In this document: positions 17,391 through 25,879 of the stretch, piece after piece | Layout of the letters: the number at the start of each line of letters is the position of its first letter | How positions within the stretch are numbered: position 1 is the first letter of the stretch | Assembly: GCF_002420705.1 (NCBI RefSeq) | Contig: NZ_DIIM01000011.1 | Span: 62,001-126,000, forward strand | Source: Sphingobacterium sp. UBA5670 | Lineage (GTDB): Bacteria; Bacteroidota; Bacteroidia; Sphingobacteriales; Sphingobacteriaceae | Length of the DNA: 64,000 nucleotides | Direction of reading: 5' to 3' | The notes under the pieces: generated by a model | Told to the model about the DNA's origin: nothing | The model's database searches: none | The model's input: only the letters and a program-made list of their open reading frames with translations | Translations under genes and position numbers: made by a program

Positions 17391-18938
17391 ATGAAAACAA
17401 AAAGAAATATAGGAAGAATAGCGTTTGTCATATGTCTATGTACAACCGTAATGATGGGCTGTAAGAAATTTTTGACGGTAGAGCCGATTGATCGACTTAC
17501 CGGGAATAATTTCTACCAGTCTAAAGAGGATGTAGAAGCGAATATAGCACGTATTTATAGTCAGTTTTTTGAAAAACTGAACGAATCATGGGTAATGGGT
17601 GCCATTGGAGAGGCTAGATCAGGTGAAATTTTCCCTTCTCCTACATCCGGAACTGATCGCATGATTCTTCGCGATCTTGGGACAAATAGTATGAATGCTG
17701 TGTATAACAATACATTGGGTGGCGGTCGCTCACAGGGGTATGCCATGTATAAGGTTTCTATCTGGGATACTTATTATAAAGTTATTCAAAGCTGTAATAT
17801 TTTGATTTCCAAATTGGAAGAGGGAATTCCCGGCTTATCTGCCGCAGATAAAGATCGCTATAAGGCCGAAGCTACATTTATGCGCTGTCTGAGTTACTTT
17901 TGGATGGTTCGTTTGTATGGTGATGTGGTGTATTATACCGATGCATACTTTGCTAAGCAGCTACCACGTGAGGATATGGTTTCTGTAATCAGCAAATGTA
18001 TTGCTGATTTAGAGCCTGTAAAAGATATTATGCCCTGGACTTTTGGCGATGCATCACAACGAGGTGCTCGCGCAAGTCGAGGAAGTATTATCGCGCTATT
18101 GATGCATATGAAGATGTGGAATGCAAATTTTGATTCGGGCAACTCCATGAAGTATTATGAAAGTGTTGCGAGCTTAGGTAAGGAGCTGCGTGCAAGCGGC
18201 GTACATCGTCTGTATAGACTAACACCTGAAGAATGGGCTAAAGTCTCTAAAGGACGCACGGAGGAATCTCTTTTTGAATTTTATAGGACGATCAATTATA
18301 ATGATCTTAACAATGCGTATGCGCCATTGTGGGATCATTTTTTACGGTGGCCCTATAAATTTCCTCGTTATAACCAACAATTCAGCATCGCCTATTATTC
18401 CTCTATTTTCATGTATCGGATTTATCCGCTTAATGGTGCAGCAGATAAGCGAAAAGAGCTCTGGTATGAGGATATGTACGCAAATGACGGACTATTTGTC
18501 TTGAAGAAATTTGCAGCTAATGTTTTTGCATCGGGAAATGAAGATTCTAACCCAGATAATACATTTATGATATTTCGTTATGCAGATGCGCTGCTATTAG
18601 AGGCTGAGGCCTTAGCTAATTTAGGTGGTGCACGAGAGGCTGAAGCGGTCTCCGTGCTTAATATTGTCCGTGATCGGGCTGAGGCTCCACGCTATGCTGG
18701 GGGTGGTGCAGATCTTAAGAATTTCATTTTTGAAGAACGTTGTCGTGAATTGATTGGGGAAGGGGTAAGATACTTTGATCTGATCCGTACGCGAAGAATA
18801 CTAAATCCGCAATGGACCATGAACCCTATGACGATCGATCAATATAACCGTCGTGCGTGGACTTGGCCTTTGGACGCTTCAGCCAAAAATTTTAACTCAA
18901 AAATCGTGTTGAACGATTATTGGACAGGTGGAAATTAA
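17391..18938 (+). CDS. SusD-like glycan-binding lipoprotein (second pair)
   Basis: RagB/SusD family lipoprotein, 515 residues from ATG 17391; the longer frame starts at TTG 17379 and adds only MGYI. Lipobox MMGCKK near residue 24. SusD features: FLTVEPIDRLTGNNFYQ at the N-terminus, ATFMRCLSYFWMVRLYGDVVYYTD in the TPR-like region, RYADALLLEAEALANLGG and the C-terminal FEERCRELIGEGVRYFDLIRTRR. Partner of the SusC at 14214. Confidence 0.93.
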   Translation: MKTKRNIGRIAFVICLCTTVMMGCKKFLTVEPIDRLTGNNFYQSKEDVEANIARIYSQFFEKLNESWVMGAIGEARSGEIFPSPTSGTDRMILRDLGTNSMNAVYNNTLGGGRSQGYAMYKVSIWDTYYKVIQSCNILISKLEEGIPGLSAADKDRYKAEATFMRCLSYFWMVRLYGDVVYYTDAYFAKQLPREDMVSVISKCIADLEPVKDIMPWTFGDASQRGARASRGSIIALLMHMKMWNANFDSGNSMKYYESVASLGKELRASGVHRLYRLTPEEWAKVSKGRTEESLFEFYRTINYNDLNNAYAPLWDHFLRWPYKFPRYNQQFSIAYYSSIFMYRIYPLNGAADKRKELWYEDMYANDGLFVLKKFAANVFASGNEDSNPDNTFMIFRYADALLLEAEALANLGGAREAEAVSVLNIVRDRAEAPRYAGGGADLKNFIFEERCRELIGEGVRYFDLIRTRRILNPQWTMNPMTIDQYNRRAWTWPLDASAKNFNSKIVLNDYWTGGN

Positions 18939-18950
18939 ATCAGTTTAATT

Positions 18951-19712
18951 ATGATACAAGCAAAGATTATAGGATATGCCTTCATAACGGTGATGTTAAT
19001 ATTGGGTATGGGATCATGCAAAAAAGACGCGTATTATCAGGATGGCGGATTGGCACAGGCAAAATTTGATGGTTCGATTATGGATTATCTGGATTCGAAA
19101 CCAAGAGAATTCGATTCAATTGCCCAAATTATCAGATTAGCAGGTTTGGAAGAAGATTTTAAGTCCAAAGAGTTTACTTTTTTTGCTCCTAGAGATGAGA
19201 ATATAAAGAAGTTGATCGGTCTGGCAAAATCAAATACCGTTATCGATCAAAGCGTCAATTGGATGCTTTACAATTTAGGAAGAGATACCATCAAAACACT
19301 AGCGGACATTGATAGTGCGATCTGGCGCAAGTATTTACTACGTTACATGTTTAATGGGAAACGAAAATTGATGGATTATCCCCAGATTGATTTTGATCTC
19401 TTGAATGTCTATAAAGGACAAAATTATACCGCACTGGGGAATACCGTGTCAAATATTGGTGTTGTTTACAATGATGCAATAAATGATTCTGACCCTAATA
19501 ATATAACTCGTTTAAAATATATGGGCTATAGGCAGCTCTATATCTCCTATATCCCGGATGTTAGTAGGCCAAATGACTGGCGATCCTGTCCAGTAGCATC
19601 ATCGGATATTCAACCAGATAATGGTGTTGTTCATGTTATCGATTATACCAAAACTCAGTTTGGGTTTAATCAGGGTGACATTCAGTGGGATATATTGGAA
19701 AGTAAGCGTTAA
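18951..19712 (+). CDS. Fasciclin-domain lipoprotein
   Basis: Predicted surface lipoprotein of 253 residues. Lipobox GMGSCKK near residue 24. A single fasciclin domain covers most of the protein (FDGSIMDYLDSKPREFDSIAQIIRLAG, FTFFAPRDENIKKL, DNGVVHVIDYTKTQFGF). It parallels the fasciclin gene at 11974 both in sequence and in its place right after SusD, but lacks the discoidin domain. This supports duplication of a SusC-SusD-fasciclin module. It lies 12 bases after SusD. Confidence 0.87.
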   Translation: MIQAKIIGYAFITVMLILGMGSCKKDAYYQDGGLAQAKFDGSIMDYLDSKPREFDSIAQIIRLAGLEEDFKSKEFTFFAPRDENIKKLIGLAKSNTVIDQSVNWMLYNLGRDTIKTLADIDSAIWRKYLLRYMFNGKRKLMDYPQIDFDLLNVYKGQNYTALGNTVSNIGVVYNDAINDSDPNNITRLKYMGYRQLYISYIPDVSRPNDWRSCPVASSDIQPDNGVVHVIDYTKTQFGFNQGDIQWDILESKR

Positions 19713-19733
19713 TAACCAATTGTAGATTAAATT

Positions 19734-21359
19734 ATGAAAGTTATGTATAATACGATTTGGAAATATACAGCCCTTTTATTCGTTATTTCTCTTCTATTAG
19801 GGTGCAATAAGGATAATAAGATGTTTTCAGCTCCCTATGAAGATGGATTGCCTCCGTTGGGCATCGAAATCAATCCAACGGATAAGATGCAGCCTGAATC
19901 TGGTAAAACTGGAGGTGAGACGATCATGCGAATTAAAGGCCTGGATAAATATAAAGACAAGGCTATCATTCGGTTTAACGGTGAGAAAGCGCAGATTGTT
20001 GAGTTAACGGCAGATCATGTGAAATTGAAGGTTCCGCCTTTCGCCAGCACTGGAGTACTCTCCGTCACAATAGATGATATTGTTTTTTTCGGGCCACAAT
20101 TTACAGTTTTAGGGAATGTATCCCTTGACGCAACCTTTCAAGTGGGGGTGGGAACAAATGGTATGGTTTCCGATGTGCTCTTTTTGGAAGATGGCAAAAT
20201 GATTTATACAGGTTCTTTCACCAATTATAATAATAAAGGGGCAATACGACCGATTAATCGTTTGGTGAGGACATTTGCGGATGGGACCTACGACGCGAGT
20301 TTCCGAATAGGTACAGGGGCCAATAACTCATTGAATAGCATTTTAAAATTGGGGAATTACTATTTTTTGGCAGGTTCTTTTTCAGGTTATGGGCAGCGAA
20401 ATGCTGATATCAGCAATCTGACGCGAATTTATACAACTGGAGCCATCGATACCATGGGGATCAAACCATTCCGTAGACCTGGACAAACAGATACACTGAA
20501 GTATTATCCAACATTTAATGGCGGATTTGATGGCAATATCGGTAATATTTATGAGTCCGACGGGAAAATCTTAGCGACAGGAAATTTTAGATATTACATT
20601 CATCGAATCTATGGAAAACCTAACAAACTAGAAACTCGAGATACCGTTATCTTGGATAGTACAGAAATAAGGCATGTTGCCCGGTTGAATCTGGATGGTT
20701 CGTTAGACAAATCTTTTAGGTTTGGGGCAGATGGTAAACCGTTGTCAGGTGGAAATGGATCGGTAGCAACAGTATATCACAACAGTGGGACCTTAAAGGG
20801 GAAAATCCTAGTTTATGGTTCTTTCAATCGGTTTGATGGGCAGTCTGTAGGATATATTACCCGATTGAATGCTGATGGAACATTGGACCCGACATTTAAT
20901 TCGGGTGGTACCGGAGCAGACTACAATGTTTCGTCAGTTACTTACAATACATTAACCAATAAGTACATGGTTGTTGGAGGGTTTAGTAAATATAATGGTG
21001 CTTCCGCGATTAAAGTGATGATGTTGAATGCAAATGGGACAGTGGATCCAACGTTTCAGACCAAAACATTTGACGGGGGTAATCCTTCTTATGCAATGCA
21101 ATTAAATGATGGTTTAATTGTTGTTTCGGGTGATTTTGCGCGATATAATAATATTGCACGAAATGGCTTTATGATTTTAAATCCAAATGGGGAATTAAAT
21201 AGTGATTACAATACCTCTGGTTATTTCTCTGGATTTATCAATAAAGCTGTAGAAACAAAAACAGAAGATGGTAAACGCGCATTGCTTTTGATGGGCTATT
21301 TTAGTCGATTTAATAACGAAGAGGTTCATAATCTCATTCGAATTAAATTGGAACAATAA
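19734..21359 (+). CDS. IPT/TIG-domain lipoprotein with delta-60 repeat propeller, DUF5008-like
   Basis: Predicted surface lipoprotein of 541 residues with lipobox LLLGCNK near residue 24. A TIG/IPT immunoglobulin-like domain occupies about 45-125 (SGKTGGETIMRIKGL, AIIRFNGEKAQIVELTADHVKLKVPP). The rest consists of about seven delta-60-type repeats of the form xLNxDGTLDxxFxxG...VYGxFxxYNG (for example ITRLNADGTLDPTFNSGG), expected to fold as a beta-propeller. No catalytic residues were recognised. It is probably a binding or scaffold protein of the operon. The DUF5008 name is from memory of similar loci. Confidence 0.8.
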   Translation: MKVMYNTIWKYTALLFVISLLLGCNKDNKMFSAPYEDGLPPLGIEINPTDKMQPESGKTGGETIMRIKGLDKYKDKAIIRFNGEKAQIVELTADHVKLKVPPFASTGVLSVTIDDIVFFGPQFTVLGNVSLDATFQVGVGTNGMVSDVLFLEDGKMIYTGSFTNYNNKGAIRPINRLVRTFADGTYDASFRIGTGANNSLNSILKLGNYYFLAGSFSGYGQRNADISNLTRIYTTGAIDTMGIKPFRRPGQTDTLKYYPTFNGGFDGNIGNIYESDGKILATGNFRYYIHRIYGKPNKLETRDTVILDSTEIRHVARLNLDGSLDKSFRFGADGKPLSGGNGSVATVYHNSGTLKGKILVYGSFNRFDGQSVGYITRLNADGTLDPTFNSGGTGADYNVSSVTYNTLTNKYMVVGGFSKYNGASAIKVMMLNANGTVDPTFQTKTFDGGNPSYAMQLNDGLIVVSGDFARYNNIARNGFMILNPNGELNSDYNTSGYFSGFINKAVETKTEDGKRALLLMGYFSRFNNEEVHNLIRIKLEQ

Positions 21360-21375
21360 CTTAAATATTAAATTG

Positions 21376-23112
21376 ATGAGATCTCAAGCTAATTTTCGAA
21401 ATATAGGTTGCTGGCTACTGTCGTTCGTATTATTATCGGCAGTTATGTCCTGTAAGGATGAATTTGGTCGGTTGTTGCCGGATAATGAAGGTAAACAGGA
21501 TACGGTGGATTTGGTGTATGGAAAGCCCAAAGTATTATTGCTCATTGTGGACGGTGCTCGGGGAGAATCGGTCCGAACAGCAAATATTCCGACAATGAAT
21601 GGTTTGCTTAACCATTCTATTTATTCGTGGGTTTCGTTAAGCGAAGAACATGATGATGTACAGACTACAGGAGCTGATTTATCCAATATTATCACTGGAG
21701 TGAGTCAAAATAAACATTTGGTCATTGGCGATAATTTTAAGAATAATAATTTTCAGACCTTTCCAACAGTCTATACGCGAGTGGCGGCGAATATGAAGAC
21801 CCCAGAATTTAAAGTGTACAGTAGCTCCAAGATATTTGTTGATAACTTAGCCCCGACAACGGTAGCTAAACTAGAAAATTCAGATGAAGAAGTTGTAAAG
21901 GATGTCAAAGAGGGTTTAATGCAACCTGAACTGACGATGTTGACTGCACATTTTACGTCGGTTGATAAAGCGGGAAAGAGCGGGGCTTATGACAATAGCA
22001 GTGCTGTCTATAAGGCTGCTATAGAAAACTTCGACAAACAGGTAGGGGAGGTCATACAGGCTTTGGAGCAAAGACCCGCATTTAAAAAGGAGAATTGGCT
22101 GGTGATCATCACCTCAAGTAAAGGTGGTCCTTTTGAGATTCCTCCAGCACAGAACGACAATACGATTTTTAGTAACCCTAATGTCAATACTTTCACAATC
22201 TTCTATTCACCTAAATACAAATCGAGATATATTAATAAACCCTATTTGGGCAGTCGTTTTTCTGGAGATTTTTTGCGGTTTAAGAGCGGAATCTACGCAG
22301 AGTTGACCGAAGGGGACAATCCTGTATTTGATCTAGGAGATAAAGAAGAATTTACAATTGAATTAAAGGTGAAAAAGAATAAAGGGCCTAATAATACGTA
22401 CAAATTTCCTAACTATCCATCTTTTATTGGCAAACGTGAAAAATGGGAGTCGGGTGCACCGACAAATGGGTGGATCTTGGCCTTTAAGGAAGACTATTGG
22501 ATGTTTAATGGCCGTGGTCCTAACGGAAGTGGAGAAGTAAACGGACCAAAATTGAACAATGCGACCTGGAATAATGTAACTATTGTTGGATCGCTAACAA
22601 GTGAGGGTAAACGAATCGTGAAAACCTATACCAATGGCCTGCCTGGCAATGAGATGGACATTAGTTCATGGGGATCAATCAGTAGCCCTGCAAAATTTAG
22701 ATTGGGCTTAATAAATGGGGGAAGCAACTGGAACGAAGGTGATTACTATCTGGCTGATATACGCTTTTGGAAGGCCGCCCTGCCATTGGCAGTTATTTCG
22801 CAGTATAATTGTCAAGTGGGAATCAATGAGGAACATCCTTATTATGCAAATCTTGCGGCCAATTGGCCTGTTGTTGGAACGGTTACCAATGGTGTTCTCT
22901 ACGACGAAGGCCCCTATGGAAATACATTGAAGCTAGGAAACTCGAATTATGAAATCTCCAAGCTCAATGATTTTCTTTGTGCCCCATCTGTAGAAACGAT
23001 TAATACATTGGTTCCCAAAAATACGGATGTAACAGCGCAGATATTCAGTTGGTTGCAGATCGCTAGACAGGAGAGCTGGCAATTGGATGGACGTGTTTGG
23101 GTTGATAAATAA
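21376..23112 (+). CDS. Alkaline-phosphatase-fold lipoprotein with LamG-like domain, DUF4983-like
   Basis: Predicted lipoprotein of 578 residues. Start at ATG 21376; the frame can be read from the preceding TTG. Lipobox VMSCKD near residue 24. The N-terminal half (about 45-270) resembles the alkaline phosphatase/phosphodiesterase superfamily: VLLLIVDGARGESV would give the first metal Asp and VQTTGADLSNIITGV a possible Thr nucleophile. The expected later metal-site His residues are not evident, so it may be inactive. The C-terminal half (about 300-500) is a concanavalin/LamG-like sandwich (FTIELKVKKNK, GWILAFKEDYWMFNGRG, YYLADIRFWKAAL). The DUF4983 label is from memory. Role unknown: a phosphodiesterase on a decorated glycan, or a binding protein. 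Confidence 0.72.
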   Translation: MRSQANFRNIGCWLLSFVLLSAVMSCKDEFGRLLPDNEGKQDTVDLVYGKPKVLLLIVDGARGESVRTANIPTMNGLLNHSIYSWVSLSEEHDDVQTTGADLSNIITGVSQNKHLVIGDNFKNNNFQTFPTVYTRVAANMKTPEFKVYSSSKIFVDNLAPTTVAKLENSDEEVVKDVKEGLMQPELTMLTAHFTSVDKAGKSGAYDNSSAVYKAAIENFDKQVGEVIQALEQRPAFKKENWLVIITSSKGGPFEIPPAQNDNTIFSNPNVNTFTIFYSPKYKSRYINKPYLGSRFSGDFLRFKSGIYAELTEGDNPVFDLGDKEEFTIELKVKKNKGPNNTYKFPNYPSFIGKREKWESGAPTNGWILAFKEDYWMFNGRGPNGSGEVNGPKLNNATWNNVTIVGSLTSEGKRIVKTYTNGLPGNEMDISSWGSISSPAKFRLGLINGGSNWNEGDYYLADIRFWKAALPLAVISQYNCQVGINEEHPYYANLAANWPVVGTVTNGVLYDEGPYGNTLKLGNSNYEISKLNDFLCAPSVETINTLVPKNTDVTAQIFSWLQIARQESWQLDGRVWVDK

Positions 23113-23175
23113 TCCTAAACAGAATAGTTTAACATGGTAGGCTTCATTAATGATGAAGGTAAAAATTATTTACAG

Positions 23176-24546
23176 ATGAAAAGATTTTTTTATTTTTTTA
23201 CGATGATTTTGAGCTATTGCCAATTTATGGCCTGTTCAAAAGATAATCTTGAAGGCTTCGGTTTATTGGAGAATAATCCTGTACAGGTTATTGCCGAAGG
23301 TGGAGGAAAGGATTTAGTAAAAACAAATGACTATGTCCAAGTGCCGATGAAGGTCAAGTTAAGTAGCCCCGCTTCGAAAACCTTTGATGTAGAGCTGCAG
23401 TTGAATACAGACACGGTGACGAAGCTAATAGGGTCGGGCGTGCTCAAGGATGTTGTCACTTTACCAAATCAAGCCTTTTCTTTCCCAAATGTGGTGAAGT
23501 TTCAATATGGCGCAGACACGGCCTCCTTTTTATTGAAAATTTCGAGGACGGAAATAGAGAGAGTTTATGGCAAAAAATTTGCGCTTTCCTATAAATTAAT
23601 CAATCCAGGAAAAGGAAATCAGTTGGGGAACCCCAATAGCGTCATTGTCACATTAGACTCCAAAAGCCTGCTGACCGCTACAGATATTCATTATCTCTCT
23701 GTGACGAATACACCCGGAGGAATCATCTTAGCGAGCAAACATAATAATTATGAAACCACACCTTCCGGAATTGAAATTCCTATTGGAGTTTCTTTAGCAT
23801 CTTTTCCGAGTAAATGGTTTTATGTTGAGGTAAGGGGGACCAGAGATTCAATTCCAAACTGGATCACAAAAAAAATATTGCCTGCAAACACCATTGGATT
23901 ACAAGACAATGAATTTTCACTATCATCCCGCATACAGGTGGCAGGCAATAAATCTTCTGCAAATTTTAATATTGCTGTTCCTTGGGACGTCATCGCTAAA
24001 AATAAAGATAAATTTCTAGCGGTGACAGTTTATTTAAAAGATCCCACTTTACATGTTATTGATCCACAGAGAAACTATACAACAATTTTAATTGATTGTG
24101 CCAATGTTGTTGAATTTGACGTGACAGGTGAAGGAACTTTAACCGTAAATCGGGATAATGATGGTGGTCCAAATGCAGGTGAGGGTAGTCTTAAATTGGT
24201 TGATAATCGCACGGATACTAAATTTTTACAAGGTGGATTTACAGGAGATTTACAATGTACGTTGACGTTTACTCGAACACTGAAGATTGGCGCATATACA
24301 TTGACGTCAGGTAATGATGAAATTAGCCGTGACCCAAAAAGTTGGAACCTCGAAGGGTCTTTGGACGGTACTAACTGGGTCGTCATTGATGCAAGAACAA
24401 ATGAAAGTTTTCCAAATAGGCTTGAAACAAGACGATTTAATGTACAAAAGCCAGGAAGCTATAAATTCTATCGTTTAAATATCACAGAAAATGTAGGGAA
24501 CCGTTTATTTCAATGTTCCGAATGGCGTATGATCGAATTTTTATAG
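23176..24546 (+). CDS. DUF1735-type lipoprotein with C-terminal discoidin domain
   Basis: Predicted surface glycan-binding lipoprotein, 456 residues from ATG 23176. The frame is open from ATG 23134, but only from 23176 does a signal peptide begin (MKRFFYFFTMILSYCQFMACSK, lipobox FMAC). Two BT_3987-like/DUF1735-type immunoglobulin-like domains span about 35-310. A discoidin (F5/8C) domain spans about 315-456 (DGGPNAGEGSLKLVDNRTDTK, RDPKSWNLEGSLDGTNW, FYRLNITEN). The discoidin part is paralogous to those at 11974 and 24591. Expected to sit on the outer surface and hold ligand for the SusC/D pairs. Confidence 0.8.
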   Translation: MKRFFYFFTMILSYCQFMACSKDNLEGFGLLENNPVQVIAEGGGKDLVKTNDYVQVPMKVKLSSPASKTFDVELQLNTDTVTKLIGSGVLKDVVTLPNQAFSFPNVVKFQYGADTASFLLKISRTEIERVYGKKFALSYKLINPGKGNQLGNPNSVIVTLDSKSLLTATDIHYLSVTNTPGGIILASKHNNYETTPSGIEIPIGVSLASFPSKWFYVEVRGTRDSIPNWITKKILPANTIGLQDNEFSLSSRIQVAGNKSSANFNIAVPWDVIAKNKDKFLAVTVYLKDPTLHVIDPQRNYTTILIDCANVVEFDVTGEGTLTVNRDNDGGPNAGEGSLKLVDNRTDTKFLQGGFTGDLQCTLTFTRTLKIGAYTLTSGNDEISRDPKSWNLEGSLDGTNWVVIDARTNESFPNRLETRRFNVQKPGSYKFYRLNITENVGNRLFQCSEWRMIEFL

Positions 24547-24590
24547 GTATTGTAGTCATTATATGTATAACATCAAAGAAATTTACAACA

Positions 24591-25634
24591 ATGAAATTAG
24601 GGAAATATAGCTATTATATATTCTTACTGTTTACCTTATTAGGATGCAGTAAAGAAAAGGAAGTGGTTGTTGAAAAACCTCAGCTTCCAAATCCAGTTTC
24701 TGCTTTTTCTATTAAGCAGGTTGCGAAGGATGACCCATTTACTTTTGAATTTACAAATCAGTCAAAAGACTATACTGAAACACGTTGGAGCTTCGGGGAT
24801 GATAGCACTTCGTCAAAAACCTCGCCGCAACATACTTTTTTAGGTACGGGTGATTTCACTGTAAGACTTAAAGTACTCAATGAAAATGGCGATTGGGCCC
24901 AACGGGAAGAGGTAATTAAAATTGATGCGGAGAAGCTCATTCGGTTCAATGCAACAAAAAACGGAACTGGAAAGTTGATCTTGAGTTATGCTAGTGACAT
25001 TGCTGTCAAAGGAGTCACTTGGTCAAAGATGACTGATAAAGATAAATATGAGCAAGTTTCTGATAAGGAGAAAGCTGATATATCGATTGAGGTGGGAAAG
25101 TTCGAAACCTACCAGCTAAACGTAAAAACCCCAAAGGGTTCTCAAATTGTAGTTACAAAGATGCTAACGGATCTAGGCATTATAAAGGACTGGACAAATA
25201 TTGATAATACATTCCTAATTTCTCAGGATAACTCCAGTGGTCCTGATGCGGGCGAAGGATCGAAGAAACTGATAGACGGTGATACCAGGACGAAATTATT
25301 TATTGGTGGATATCAGTCGGGGATGTATTGGCAATTTGTATTCTATCAACCACAAACCATTAATGGTTATACCATAACAACCGGTAATGATTCTCCTGAA
25401 AGGGATCCTAAAGACTGGGAAATACAGGCCTCTGAAAATGGGAATTCTTGGGTAACCTTGAGCTCCGTTACCGGGTATGGTTTTGGTACCACGCCGGCAG
25501 ATAGAAATAAATCCGTCAATTTCACCTTTGTGAATTCAAAATCTTACGCGTATTATCGCTATGTTGTGAAATCTGTTTCTTCTGGGTCAAATTTCCAGAT
25601 GAGTGAATTTAGACTTTTGGAACTACCGCAGTAG
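24591..25634 (+). CDS. PKD-domain lipoprotein with C-terminal discoidin domain
   Basis: Predicted surface lipoprotein, 347 residues from ATG 24591. The longer frame overlaps the previous gene, and only 24591 gives a signal peptide (LFTLLGCSKEK). A PKD domain spans about 40-115 (TRWSFGDDSTSSKTSPQHTFLGTGDFTVRL). A short linker domain follows, then a discoidin domain at about 195-345 (SSGPDAGEGSKKLIDGDTRTK, RDPKDWEIQASENGNSW, YRYVVKS). It is the last gene of the ten-gene run. No terminator was recognised before the next GH92 gene, which has its own operator. Confidence 0.82.
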   Translation: MKLGKYSYYIFLLFTLLGCSKEKEVVVEKPQLPNPVSAFSIKQVAKDDPFTFEFTNQSKDYTETRWSFGDDSTSSKTSPQHTFLGTGDFTVRLKVLNENGDWAQREEVIKIDAEKLIRFNATKNGTGKLILSYASDIAVKGVTWSKMTDKDKYEQVSDKEKADISIEVGKFETYQLNVKTPKGSQIVVTKMLTDLGIIKDWTNIDNTFLISQDNSSGPDAGEGSKKLIDGDTRTKLFIGGYQSGMYWQFVFYQPQTINGYTITTGNDSPERDPKDWEIQASENGNSWVTLSSVTGYGFGTTPADRNKSVNFTFVNSKSYAYYRYVVKSVSSGSNFQMSEFRLLELPQ

Positions 25635-25879
25635 ATCCCAAAGAACGAGTTCAGTAAGCTAGTTAGTGATAAAAGAGTGATTGGTGCAAAAAGTAGTCGT
25701 AAGGTATTCGCTTGAAAGAGGGATATTCTACGGCTATTTTTTTGTTTGGAAGGGATATGATCTATTTTGTAACCATCTTGTGAAAAATACCTTAGCATAT
25801 TCTATATTTAATTATCTTACTTATATTTACTAATACGTTTTAGCTTTTTTGCTAGTACGATCAACCAAATACGTAATTT
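25635..25879 (+). promoter_or_regulatory. Intergenic region with LacI-type operator before the third GH92
   Basis: The 18-mer TTTACTAATACGTTTTAG at 25826-25843 is identical to bases 1470-1487. Its core CTAATACGTTTTAG pairs at 6 of 7 positions about CG. A TATATTTA at 25822-25829 overlaps it as a possible -7 element, but no -33 TTG at the right distance was seen. The GH92 ATG follows 36 bases after the shared sequence. The remainder of the gap shows no gene and no clear terminator. Confidence 0.68.
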
